Shown here: positions 16,237 through 24,813 of the stretch, piece after piece
Layout: every line of letters begins with the position of its first letter
How positions within the stretch are numbered: the first letter of the stretch is position 1
Source: Burkholderiaceae bacterium
GTDB lineage: Bacteria > Pseudomonadota > Gammaproteobacteria > Burkholderiales > Burkholderiaceae_F
NCBI GenBank assembly: GCA_022843955.1
Contig: JALHMQ010000037.1
Span: forward strand, 1 to 35,919
Reading direction: 5' to 3'
Length of the DNA: 35,919 bases
Made by a program: the position numbers and the translations under genes
Notes under the pieces: generated by a model
What the model was told of the DNA's origin: nothing
Seen by the model: the letters and a program-made list of their open reading frames with translations, nothing else
The model's database searches: none

Positions 16237-16407
16237 GACAGACCAACCTGTCGCACGGGCAGATACCGTGCCCGCGCATGCGGTCAGCGGGCACCGCCGT
16301 TGCTGCCGGGCACCCCGGGAGGGCCGCTCATGGTCACCCCGCGCGCGCTGGCGCGCCGGGCTATCCGCCCGGCGGCACCTGCCGCGTTCGCCGCAAGGAG
16401 AGCCGAG

Positions 16408-17196
16408 ATGCCCAAGCAGCAGCACCAGAACCCCGCGCAAGGAACCAGCAGCACCAACACGCCCCGCGACGGCGGCCAGTCACAGGGTGAACCGGTGGAC
16501 GACACCATGGACACCGGCCACCGCGCCGGTCACACGTCGTCCACCGATTCGATGTACGGCACCCACTCGTCGCTCGGCGGTGCCGACGAGCGCGGCGAGC
16601 GGGCCAAGGCGCAGTCGCCGGCACAGTCAACCAATCGGTCGCACGATCGGTCGCAAGTTCAGTCGCAAGATCAGTCGACCGCCGGCCCTTCGAGCGCAGA
16701 CGCGCCAGCGCAAGGCCCGTCCAAGCGCCGCGCCACGCAGCCCACGCGCGGCGGTGCGCAGGGCGGTCTGACCGGCTCGATCGGCCAGCTCGAGCCCGGC
16801 AAGTCGAATCCACCGAAGCGCGAGCACGCGCAGGCAGATGACACGCGGGACGAATCGTCGCGCGTGCGGCCGGGCGAGGCCCAGGGTCAGTCCAAGTACT
16901 CGCCCACCGCGGGCGAACAGGACAAGTTGAGCCGCGCGCAGGGCGGTGCGCCGCTGAAGGACTCCGTGCTGAAGGATGCCCCGTCGAATGCCGACGCGAA
17001 AAACGACGCGAGCCCGCAGTCGAACCAACGCGCCGCCCGGCCCAGGGCGCGCAACCCGCGCGAAGGCGGCCATGGCGCGGGGAACGATGACAGCCCCTCC
17101 GTGCGGTCACCGGCCAACCCCGGCGGCAAGCTCACCGCCACCCACGACATCGATCTCGCCGGCCCCGACAACAGCGCCACCAAGCGCGACAAGTAA
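16408..17196 (+). CDS. Highly polar, probably disordered protein of unknown function
   Basis: 262 residues, almost all Gln, Ser, Gly, Asp, Arg, Lys, Pro, Ala and Thr. It has no cysteine, very few hydrophobic residues, no signal peptide and no membrane segment. A Ser-Gln-Asp-rich repeat (SQVQSQDQS) lies at about 80-90. The composition suggests an intrinsically disordered, hydrophilin-like protein. The start is firm: AAGGAG lies 6 bp before ATG 16408. It sits between a DUF2383-like gene and ligD and may share a transcript with ligD, whose start is about 70 bp after its stop. I do not recognise a family. Confidence 0.72.
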   Translation: MPKQQHQNPAQGTSSTNTPRDGGQSQGEPVDDTMDTGHRAGHTSSTDSMYGTHSSLGGADERGERAKAQSPAQSTNRSHDRSQVQSQDQSTAGPSSADAPAQGPSKRRATQPTRGGAQGGLTGSIGQLEPGKSNPPKREHAQADDTRDESSRVRPGEAQGQSKYSPTAGEQDKLSRAQGGAPLKDSVLKDAPSNADAKNDASPQSNQRAARPRARNPREGGHGAGNDDSPSVRSPANPGGKLTATHDIDLAGPDNSATKRDK

Positions 17197-17268
17197 GTCA
17201 GCCATCCGGCTCACCGCGGGGGCGGTCGTGCGGCGCTCGTTGACTCCGCTGGGCGAGTGCTGCGCCGC

Positions 17269-20250
17269 ATGCGCAAGACATCGCTGACGGCGCGCACCGC
17301 GCGTACCGGGCGGCCGGCCGGCGCCGCCGCTGCCCGCGTCGACACCGCCGCCACCGATCACCCGTCCGCCCGCAACGGCGGCGATCCGCTCGCCGCCTAT
17401 CGCGCGCGGCGCGACTTCGAGCGCACGCCCGAGCCACCGCCACGGACGCCTGCCGCGCGCGCCACGCTGGCGTACTTCATCCAGCGCCATGACGCGCGCC
17501 GCCTGCATTACGACTTCCGCCTGGAGGTCGACGGCGTGCTCAAGAGCTGGGCGGTGCCCAAGGGGCCCAGCCTGGATCCGGCGCAAAAGCGGCTGGCTGT
17601 GCAGACCGAAGACCATCCGTTCGACTACGGCAGCTTCGAGGGCACCATTCCGGCCGGCGAGTACGGCGCCGGCGAGGTGCTGCTGTGGGACCACGGCAGC
17701 TGGCTGCCGCTGCACGATCCCGCCGACGGGCTGGTGCAGGGCAAGCTGCACTTCGAACTGCGCGGCGACAAGCTTGCCGGCGAGTGGGTGTTGGTGCGAC
17801 TGGCGCCGCGACCCACGGACCGCACCGGCGCGGTCAACTGGCTGCTGCGCAAGCTGCCCGATGCGTTCGCGCGCGCCGACGACGACGACGGCATCGTGCG
17901 CACGCGCCCGGAAAGCGTGAAGCGTCGCGTCGAATCGAGCGTTCATCTGAGCGTTCATTCGAGCGTCAAGCGCAGCGACGAGCGCAGCGACGAGCGCAGC
18001 GACGGGCGCAGCGACGAACCCGGCAACAGGCGCAGCGACACGCTCGACACCAAGCGCAGCAAGAAGCTCGACACCAAGCGCAGCGACGAGCCCGGCAACA
18101 GGCGCAGCGACGAGCCCGACACAAGGCGCAGCGACGAGCCCGACACAAGGCACAGCGACGAGCCCGACACAAGGCGCAGCGACACGCCCGACACCAAGCG
18201 CAGCGAGAAGCTCGACATCAAGCCGAGCAAGAAGCCCGGCAACACGCTCAGCGCTGCCGCGCCGGCGGCCAAGGCAGCCACGGCGCCAGGACGGCGCGCG
18301 CAGGTGGCCCGCGCGCCCGCCCTGCCCGAGTTCATCGCGCCGCAGCTGGCCACGCAACGCACGCAGCCGCCGCGCGAGGCCGGCTGGGTCTACGAGGTGA
18401 AGTTCGACGGCTATCGGATGCTCGCGCGCATCGCGCGCGGTGACGTGCGCATTTTCAGTCGCAACGCGCAGGACTGGACCGCGCGCCTGCCGACCATCGC
18501 GGCGGCGTTGCGCAAGCTCGATCTGCACGAGGCCTGGCTCGACGGCGAGATCACGGTGGCAGGTGCCGACGGCCGCTCCAGCTTCCAGGCCCTGCAGAAC
18601 GCGCTCGACGGCGCGCCCGGCCGCATCGACTACCAACTCTTCGATCTGCTGTGGCTCAACGGCGAGGACCTGCGCCCGCAGCCGCTGGCGGTGCGCGCCG
18701 AGCGACTGCGCGAGCTGGCCCTGCGCCCGCCGCTCGCGCTGTCGGGCCAGCTCGATGCCGACGGCGCCACCGCGTGGGAAGCGGCGTGCCGGATGCAGCT
18801 CGAAGGGCTGATCGGCAAGCGGCTCGATGGGCGCCATGTCAGCGGCCGCAGCGCGCTCTGGATCAAGCTCAAGTGCCGCCCGACCCAGGAGTTCGTGATC
18901 GGCGGCTGGACCGATCCGGCTGGCAGCCGCGAACTGCTCGGCGCCCTGCTGGTGGGCGTGCACGAGAACGGCCGCCTGCGCTACGCCGGCCGCGTGGGCA
19001 CCGGCTTCACCGAGGCCACGTTGCGTCGGCTGCACGCGACGCTGACGCCGCTGGCCCGCAGCGCCAGCCCGTTCGAGCCGCCGCCGCGCATGCCGCGCGG
19101 CCAGCGCGCGCACTGGGTCGAGCCGCAGTGCGTGGCGCAGGTGGAGTTTGCCGAGTGGACCGACGAGGGCCTGCTGCGGCAGGCATCGTTCCAGGGGTTG
19201 CGCGACGACAAGCCGGCCCGCGCGATCGTGCGCGAGGACACGATCGTGCGCGAGAACACATCAGCCGGCGGCGACGCGGCCCCACCCGACCGCGCGCCGC
19301 GCCACGCCGGTCACCGCCGCGACCGCAGCGCGCCAATGCCGCCTTCGGCCGAGGCCACCGCCGACCTCGGCCGCATCAGCCATCCCGAGCGGGTGATCTA
19401 TCCGGACGCCGGCCTCACCAAGCTCGACGTCGCGCGCTACTACGCCGCCATTGCGCCGCTGCTGCTGCCCGAACTGCTGGATCGCCCGCTGTCGCTGTTG
19501 CGCTGTCCGCAGGGCACGCAAGGCACGTGCTTCTTCCAGAAGCACATCGCCACCCGCCTGCCGCCCGGCCTGCGCCACATCACCGTGCAGGAAAAGAAGG
19601 GGCCGGCGCAGTACATCGCGGTGGCGCAGGCCGAAGGCATCGTGTCGCTGGCGCAACACGGCGCGATCGAGCTGCACCCGTGGGGTGCATCGGCCCCGCA
19701 CCTGGACCGGCCCGACCGCCTGATCATCGATCTGGATCCGGACGAGTCGATCGGCTGGCCGACGCTGCTGGAAGCCGCCTGGCTCACCCGCACGCTGCTG
19801 CAGGAACTGGGGCTGGCCGCCTATGTGCGCACCACCGGCGGCAAGGGACTGCATGTGGTGTCGCCGCTCAAGCCCACGCGCGCGTGGTCGACCGTCAAGC
19901 CGTTCGCGCAGGCGATCGCGCGCCGGCTGGCGGGCGTGGCCCCGGCGCGCTTCACCAGCAACATGGCGAAGGACCAGCGGCATGGGCGCATCTTCATCGA
20001 TTACCTGCGCAACGCCGAAGGCGCCACCGCAATCGCCAGCTACTCGCTGCGCGCGCGACCCGGCGCGCCGGTGGCGATGCCGGTCGCCTGGGACGAACTG
20101 CAACCCAAGCGCGACCTGCGCCACGACTACTTCAACCTGCGCAACGCCGTCGCGGCGAGCCGGGCGGCGGCGCAGGCGTGGGCAAGCTTCCCTGGCGACG
20201 CACGGGCGATCTCGTCGCGCATGCTGCGCGCGCTGGCGGTCGAGCCCTGA
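17269..20250 (+). CDS. ligD: Multifunctional DNA ligase D (PE-Lig-Pol)
   Basis: About 993 residues with the three LigD activities in Pseudomonas-type order. The 3'-phosphoesterase (about 65-200) has RHDARRLHYDFRLE and TEDHPFDYGSFEG, with the His/Asp metal ligands. The ATP-dependent ligase (about 350-650) has the nucleotidyl-lysine Lys378 in EVKFDGYRM. The archaeo-eukaryotic-primase-like polymerase (about 700-993) has IIDLDPD with Asp821 and Asp823. LigD works with Ku in bacterial non-homologous end joining; no ku gene is in this window. The linker between PE and ligase (about 225-340) is a charged tandem repeat, and the ligase-Pol linker also shows a small duplication (IVRED/IVREN). ATG 17269 is chosen; GTG 17257 is an alternative. 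Confidence 0.95.
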   Translation: MRKTSLTARTARTGRPAGAAAARVDTAATDHPSARNGGDPLAAYRARRDFERTPEPPPRTPAARATLAYFIQRHDARRLHYDFRLEVDGVLKSWAVPKGPSLDPAQKRLAVQTEDHPFDYGSFEGTIPAGEYGAGEVLLWDHGSWLPLHDPADGLVQGKLHFELRGDKLAGEWVLVRLAPRPTDRTGAVNWLLRKLPDAFARADDDDGIVRTRPESVKRRVESSVHLSVHSSVKRSDERSDERSDGRSDEPGNRRSDTLDTKRSKKLDTKRSDEPGNRRSDEPDTRRSDEPDTRHSDEPDTRRSDTPDTKRSEKLDIKPSKKPGNTLSAAAPAAKAATAPGRRAQVARAPALPEFIAPQLATQRTQPPREAGWVYEVKFDGYRMLARIARGDVRIFSRNAQDWTARLPTIAAALRKLDLHEAWLDGEITVAGADGRSSFQALQNALDGAPGRIDYQLFDLLWLNGEDLRPQPLAVRAERLRELALRPPLALSGQLDADGATAWEAACRMQLEGLIGKRLDGRHVSGRSALWIKLKCRPTQEFVIGGWTDPAGSRELLGALLVGVHENGRLRYAGRVGTGFTEATLRRLHATLTPLARSASPFEPPPRMPRGQRAHWVEPQCVAQVEFAEWTDEGLLRQASFQGLRDDKPARAIVREDTIVRENTSAGGDAAPPDRAPRHAGHRRDRSAPMPPSAEATADLGRISHPERVIYPDAGLTKLDVARYYAAIAPLLLPELLDRPLSLLRCPQGTQGTCFFQKHIATRLPPGLRHITVQEKKGPAQYIAVAQAEGIVSLAQHGAIELHPWGASAPHLDRPDRLIIDLDPDESIGWPTLLEAAWLTRTLLQELGLAAYVRTTGGKGLHVVSPLKPTRAWSTVKPFAQAIARRLAGVAPARFTSNMAKDQRHGRIFIDYLRNAEGATAIASYSLRARPGAPVAMPVAWDELQPKRDLRHDYFNLRNAVAASRAAAQAWASFPGDARAISSRMLRALAVEP
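17971..18246 (+). repeat. In-frame 12/24-nt tandem repeat in the ligD linker
   Basis: Three 12-nt units coding RSDE/RSDE/RSDG (17971-18006) run straight into ten 24-nt units (18007-18246), each coding an 8-residue block such as RSDEPDTR, RSDTLDTK or RSEKLDIK. Copies 5-7 are nearly identical; the outer ones are diverged. All changes keep the frame. Just upstream, 12-nt units coding SSVH/LSVH suggest an older layer. Confidence 0.92.
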
Positions 20251-20499
20251 AGTGGTGCGCCGGCCGCGCGCGGCTCGCTGCAAGGCAATCTGAATTGGCA
20301 GGACCAAGCACCGGAATCCAGGGGATGCCCGGCGCGCGGCGTCGCTAGATTTCCAAGGCATCGAGCAGCGTGCCGCGGTGCAGGCGCGCTGCGACTGCGA
20401 CCTCGCATCTGCCCGCGTTCGATCCTGCCCGATCGCATTGCCCATGCCGTCACACCTCGCTGTCTGCTTTGCCTCGCGCCTGACGCGCCGGCGCTGCAC
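20251..20499. other. 249-bp spacer between ligD and a GGDEF-EAL gene
   Basis: No gene, repeat or clear hairpin terminator seen. It presumably contains the promoter of the GGDEF-EAL gene. A 13-codon open frame with ATG near 20443 ends about 20 bp before the next start; nothing supports it being translated. Confidence 0.4.
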
Positions 20500-22902
20500 A
20501 TGCTGAAGCTCAGTGGCCTCGGCCTGCGCATCGTGCTGGCGGTGGTGCTGCTGGTCGCGCTGCTGCAGGGCGTCGCACTGCTGACGATCTGGAACGCCAA
20601 CCGCGGCAACGCCTACGACCGCGCGCGTGCCGAACTGGTGGCCAGCAGCAACGCGCTCACCCAGTCGATGCAGGCGCAACGCCAGCACCTGGCGCAGATC
20701 GTGGCGCTGCTGGCGGAGCACCCGGCTCTGCGTGCGCCCGGCGCGGACCCGCATCAGGACCTGCGCAAGCTGGCGCAACGCGCCAGCCTCGGACCATCGC
20801 AACGACTGCAGCTTCTCGAACGCACCTCGCTACGCGCCAGCGTGCCGGCGCCCGGCGGCAACATGCAGCCGGACGACGTCGCCGCGCTTGCCACCGCCGC
20901 GCTGCTGGCGCGCGTGCGCGCCGGCGAGCCGGCGCACGACATCGTGCTCAACGAACACGGCGCGTTCGTGGTGGCGGTCGCATCCATCACCGGCACCGAT
21001 TCGCACCTGCTGCTGGCCACCACGATCGATGACGTGCTGGCGCAGCACCTGCAACGGGTGACGTCGGTCGGCACCACGCTGCTAGTGATTGGCGGTGAGG
21101 GCGGCGCTGCACCGCTCGGCACCTCGGTCACGCAACCCGATCCGGTGCGCTTCGCACAGGCGCTCGCGGGCGCCGTCGCGGCGCCGGGCAGCTCGGGCAT
21201 CGCGGCGGTCGATGGGCGCGACTTCGCCTACCGCGTGGAGACATTGGCCACCCTGGGCGATCGACGCCTGGTGGTGGTGGCGCACCAGCCGGTGTCGGCG
21301 GTGCTGCCGGCGTTCGAGCGCCTCGGCAGCCTGCTGCTCGGGCTCGGCCTGGCGAGCCTGCTGCTTGCGCTGGCGGCCGGCTGCCTGCTGGCTGCCACCG
21401 TGCTCCGGCCGCTGCGCAAGGTGAGCGAAGGGGCGCTGCGCATGTGCGACGGCGACTATCGTCAATCGATCGTGCTGGCTCGCCCGCGCGAACTGGCCGA
21501 GCTGGCCGCCAGCCTCAACCGGATGCGCGCCAGCTTTGCCGCGCGTGAAGACCAGGTGGTGCGGCTGGCGTACGAGGACGCACTCACCGGCCTGCCCAAC
21601 CGCGCCCGCCTGATCGAACGCGCCGAAGGCGCCCTGCGCGAGGCGCGCGCCGAGAAGTCGTCGCTGGCGGTGATGCTGCTCGACCTGAACCGCTTCAAAC
21701 AGATCAACGACACGCTCGGCCATGCCGCCGGCGACGAGGTGCTGCGCCTGGTCGCGGCACGCATTCGTACCGCGGTGCGACCAGCCGACACCATCGCGCG
21801 CTTTGGCGGCGACGAGTTCGCCATCACCCTGCCCGGCGCCGACCTGGAAACCGCACGCGCGGTGGCGCGCGCGGTGAACCAGGCGCTGGGCGGCTCGATC
21901 GAATACGGCGGCCAGTTGATCGACACCGGCGCCAGCATCGGCATCGCTGCCTTCCCCGACCACGGCAGCGACATCGACACCCTGCTGCGTTGCGCCGACA
22001 TCGCGATGTACGCGGCCAAGCGCAACCATGCGTCCTACGCGCTGTACGACCTCCGTCACGAGGTGGTGCGCCGCGAACACTTGTCGCTGCTGGGCGAGCT
22101 GCGGCGGGCGGTCGAGGAAAGCCAGCTGCGCGCGTTCTACCAGCCGAAGATCGACATCGCGACCAACCGCGTGACCGGTGCCGAGGCGCTGGTGCGCTGG
22201 CGCCACCCCACGCGCGGCCTGCTGGCACCGGGCGAGTTCCTGCCGTACGCCGAGCAGACCGGCTATATCCGCGTGCTTACGCGCTGGATGCTCGCCGTCA
22301 CCGTGCGCCAGTGCGGCGCCTGGGCCGCGGCCGGCATGCCGATGCAGATCGCGGTCAACATTTCGGCAGGCGATCTGACGGCACGTGACCGTGAGGGCAA
22401 GGACGACCTGCCGCGCCGCGTGGGCGACCTGTTGCGGCAGCACGCGGTGCCGCCGCACCTGATCTGCCTGGAGATCACCGAGAGCGGCGTGATGGAGGAT
22501 CCGGAGCATGCGCTCGCGGTGCTGCACGACCTGCACGCGCTCGGCGTGTCGATCGCGATCGACGACTTCGGCACCGGCTTCTCGTCGATGTCGTATCTCA
22601 AGCGGCTGCCGGTGCACGAACTGAAGATCGACCGCAGCTTCGTCAAGGACATCGCCACCAGCGCCAAGGACGAGAGCATCGTGCGCTCGATGACGCAGCT
22701 GGCGCACAGCCTCGGCCTGAAGGTGGTGGCCGAGGGCGTGGAGGACGATGCCACCCTCGATCGCCTGCGCGCGATCGACTGCGACATCGCGCAGGGCTAC
22801 CTGATCGCCCGCCCGATGCGGCGCGCCGCCTTCGAGCAGTGGGTGCGCGACGACGGCAGCCTGGTACGCAAGCCCTCCGGCACGCAGTCCGCGGTCGCCT
22901 GA
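20500..22902 (+). CDS. Membrane GGDEF-EAL protein (c-di-GMP cyclase/phosphodiesterase)
   Basis: 800 residues. TM1 is at about 8-31, followed by a periplasmic sensor region (about 32-270, probably CACHE-like), TM2 at about 275-298 and HAMP at about 298-350. GGDEF (RFGGDEF, 436-440) is intact. EAL carries Glu562 (EALVRW), NIS, EITES, Asp688-Asp689 (DDFGTG), KIDRSF, EGVE and QGY, so every phosphodiesterase residue I know to look for is present. It could make or break cyclic di-GMP in response to a periplasmic signal. It stands alone, with about 250 bp free on its left and 330 bp on its right. ATG 20500 is the only start that keeps TM1 at the N-terminus. Confidence 0.93.
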   Translation: MLKLSGLGLRIVLAVVLLVALLQGVALLTIWNANRGNAYDRARAELVASSNALTQSMQAQRQHLAQIVALLAEHPALRAPGADPHQDLRKLAQRASLGPSQRLQLLERTSLRASVPAPGGNMQPDDVAALATAALLARVRAGEPAHDIVLNEHGAFVVAVASITGTDSHLLLATTIDDVLAQHLQRVTSVGTTLLVIGGEGGAAPLGTSVTQPDPVRFAQALAGAVAAPGSSGIAAVDGRDFAYRVETLATLGDRRLVVVAHQPVSAVLPAFERLGSLLLGLGLASLLLALAAGCLLAATVLRPLRKVSEGALRMCDGDYRQSIVLARPRELAELAASLNRMRASFAAREDQVVRLAYEDALTGLPNRARLIERAEGALREARAEKSSLAVMLLDLNRFKQINDTLGHAAGDEVLRLVAARIRTAVRPADTIARFGGDEFAITLPGADLETARAVARAVNQALGGSIEYGGQLIDTGASIGIAAFPDHGSDIDTLLRCADIAMYAAKRNHASYALYDLRHEVVRREHLSLLGELRRAVEESQLRAFYQPKIDIATNRVTGAEALVRWRHPTRGLLAPGEFLPYAEQTGYIRVLTRWMLAVTVRQCGAWAAAGMPMQIAVNISAGDLTARDREGKDDLPRRVGDLLRQHAVPPHLICLEITESGVMEDPEHALAVLHDLHALGVSIAIDDFGTGFSSMSYLKRLPVHELKIDRSFVKDIATSAKDESIVRSMTQLAHSLGLKVVAEGVEDDATLDRLRAIDCDIAQGYLIARPMRRAAFEQWVRDDGSLVRKPSGTQSAVA

Positions 22903-23230
22903 AGGCGCGTGATCCGGCGCCGTCGAAGCCGCGCCGGCATGGGCGTCGGTCATCGAAGCCTGTCGGCATCGACGACATTGATCGACGCCACGGCGTCAAC
23001 GCCGCCGAGTCATCGCCACGAGTCAACGCTGAGCCAACGCCACTGAGTCAACGCCGACGAACCAACGCCGCTGGGTCGGTGCCACTGGGTCGGTTCGAAT
23101 GCGTCGGCGCCACTCGGTCACGCTACCGATGGACGCATAATCCGCAGCCCGGCCACCGCGGCATTCGTCGCGTCTTGGCCGGCCACGCCGACCTTGCTGC
23201 CCCAGCGCCCCGCGCCCCTGGAACGTCACC
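22903..23230. other. 328-bp gene-free stretch with degenerate repeats
   Basis: Its middle is occupied by diverged 14-nt repeats, with less regular relatives from about 22993. After the repeats, CATAAT at 23136-23141 resembles a -10 hexamer for the PLP-enzyme gene, but no matching -35 is seen. Open frames crossing this stretch have no plausible start or composition. Confidence 0.5.
23038..23121. repeat. Six degenerate 14-nt tandem units
   Basis: Units start at 23038, 23052, 23066, 23080, 23094 and 23108 with consensus close to CGCCACTGGGTCGG. Each differs from the next by two to seven bases. The register is exactly 14 nt, so it does not follow codon phase. Confidence 0.75.
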
Positions 23231-24634
23231 ATGCCCCCGCACTCCCACGCCGCCGCGGTCGAACCGTCGCAAAGCGAAGGCGACATCAACAGCACGCCGC
23301 TGCGCGCCGCCTGGCAGCGCGAGCATCTGGACCCGGCCAGCCGCGAGCTGCTGGCACGCGACAGCGCGGCGTTCCTGCACCAGTCGGTGTCCACGCCATG
23401 CCTGGCGCCGGTGGTCAAGGCCGAAGGCCTGTACATCGAGGACATGACCGGCCATCGCTACCTGGACTTCCACGGCAACAACGTTCATCACCTGGGCCAC
23501 GGCCATCCGGAAGTGATCGCCGCAATCAAGGCACAGCTCGATGAACTGTCGTTCGCGCCGCGCCGCTTTGCGAGCGAACGCGCGGTCGAACTGGCCGAGG
23601 CGCTGAACCTGCGCTTCCACGCGCTCACCGGACGCGCCGGCCGCGTGCTGTTCACCACCGGCGGCAGTGATGCGCTCGAAGTGGCGATCAAGCTGGCGCG
23701 CGCGGCGACCGGCCGCTTCAAGACGTTGAGCTTCTGGGATTCGTTTCACGGTGCCGGCTTCGGCGCCTCCAGCGTGGGCGGCGAGTCGCTGTTCCGCTCG
23801 GGCCGACTGGGGCCACTCCTGCCGGGCAGTGAGCACGTGGCGCCGTTCGGCTGCTACCGCTGCGCCTATGGCCATCAGGTGAATGCGCGGGGCCAGCCCG
23901 ATCTGGCGCAGTGCCGCCTCGCCTGCGCCGCGATGGTCAACTACGTGCTCGAACGCGAGGGCGACGTGGCAGCGGTGATCGCCGAGCCGGCGCGCGCGGT
24001 GCCGTTCATTCCGCCGGCCGGCTACTGGCAGGCGGTGCGCGAGGCCTGCACGGCGCACGGCACGCTGCTGATCTTTGACGAGATCCCCACCGGGCTGGGC
24101 AAGACCGGCCGCTTCTTCGCGGCCGAGCACGACGCTGCCTCGCCCGACATCGTGGTGCTGGGCAAGGCACTCGGCGGCGGCGTGCTGCCGATCGCGGCCT
24201 GCGTGGCGCGCGAGGAGCTGAACGTGGCGGGCGCCTTCGCTCTCGGCCATTACACGCACGAGAAGAACCCGGTGACGGCCAGCGCCGCGCTGGCCACGCT
24301 GCGCATCATCGAGCGCGACGACCTCGTGGCCAACGCCGCGCGCGTGGGTGCCCACGCGCTGGCGCGCCTACAGGAGATGGCGCAGCACCACCAGCTCATC
24401 GGCGACGTGCGCGGGCGCGGGCTGCTGATCGGCGTCGAGTTGGTGCAAGAGCGCGGCAGCAAGGCGCCGGCGCGCGCCGCCGCCGAGCGCGTGCTGTACC
24501 GCGCTCTCTCGCGCGGCCTGTCGTTCAAGACCACGATGGGCAATGTGCTGACGCTGACGCCGCCGCTGATCACTACGCTGGCGCAGATGGATCAGGCACT
24601 CGACATCCTGGACGACTGCCTGCGCGAGGAGTAG
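23231..24634 (+). CDS. Class III PLP-dependent enzyme, PbfA-like
   Basis: 467 residues of aminotransferase class III fold. The PLP-binding Lys is Lys312 in GKALGGGVLP and the ring-nitrogen Asp is Asp283 in IFDEIPTGLGKTG. LDFHGNNVHHLGHGHP, FAPRRFASE, WDSFHGAGFGA, the Cys-rich CYRCAYG...C...C loop and LGHYTHEKNPV recall, from memory, the (R)-1-hydroxy-2-aminoethylphosphonate ammonia-lyase group (PbfA) rather than ordinary omega-transaminases. PbfA would turn the hydroxyphosphonate into phosphonoacetaldehyde and ammonia. No phosphonatase, phosphonoacetaldehyde dehydrogenase or transporter is adjacent, so the substrate stays uncertain. ATG 23231 is the likely start. Cytosolic. Confidence 0.85.
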   Translation: MPPHSHAAAVEPSQSEGDINSTPLRAAWQREHLDPASRELLARDSAAFLHQSVSTPCLAPVVKAEGLYIEDMTGHRYLDFHGNNVHHLGHGHPEVIAAIKAQLDELSFAPRRFASERAVELAEALNLRFHALTGRAGRVLFTTGGSDALEVAIKLARAATGRFKTLSFWDSFHGAGFGASSVGGESLFRSGRLGPLLPGSEHVAPFGCYRCAYGHQVNARGQPDLAQCRLACAAMVNYVLEREGDVAAVIAEPARAVPFIPPAGYWQAVREACTAHGTLLIFDEIPTGLGKTGRFFAAEHDAASPDIVVLGKALGGGVLPIAACVAREELNVAGAFALGHYTHEKNPVTASAALATLRIIERDDLVANAARVGAHALARLQEMAQHHQLIGDVRGRGLLIGVELVQERGSKAPARAAAERVLYRALSRGLSFKTTMGNVLTLTPPLITTLAQMDQALDILDDCLREE

Positions 24635-24813
24635 CGGCCGGCCGGCATTGAACGCGGCGCAGCGCGAGGGTTGGTCCTAGTCCCTTCATCAGAACCGCGA
24701 AACCTTGCGGAAATTGGTGAGAAATCGATCACCGGAAGTCAATCTATTGCGCGCGGCACCGATAGTCGAAGTGAACGGCGCCCATTTCTGGCGTCTGCTC
24801 CTGCAGGCCGACC
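24635..24813 (+). promoter_or_regulatory. Lower-GC upstream region of second GGDEF-EAL gene
   Basis: Bases about 24680-24750 are clearly more AT-rich than anything nearby (for example GGAAATTGGTGAGAAATCG), as often seen at promoters in GC-rich genomes. TTGCGG near 24704 could act as a -35, but I could not place a convincing -10. Confidence 0.35.

Larger units (their letters stand above)
16077..16407. other. 331-bp gene-free stretch with repeat and hairpin
   Basis: Between the DUF2383-like gene and the disordered-protein gene. It holds a 13-nt x 4 tandem repeat (16113-16164), a 10-bp hairpin (16211-16236) and, at its right end, the AAGGAG ribosome site (16396-16401) of the next gene. No coding potential with a plausible start was found. 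Confidence 0.6.

Noticed and set aside
17107..19113. A 668-codon open frame antisense to ligD
   Set aside because: It is a shadow frame caused by high GC content. The plus strand has clear LigD motifs throughout, and this frame has no recognisable domain.
16113..23121. Possible CRISPR arrays at the tandem repeats
   Set aside because: Copies are directly adjacent with no spacers, units are only 6-24 nt, and no cas genes are present.
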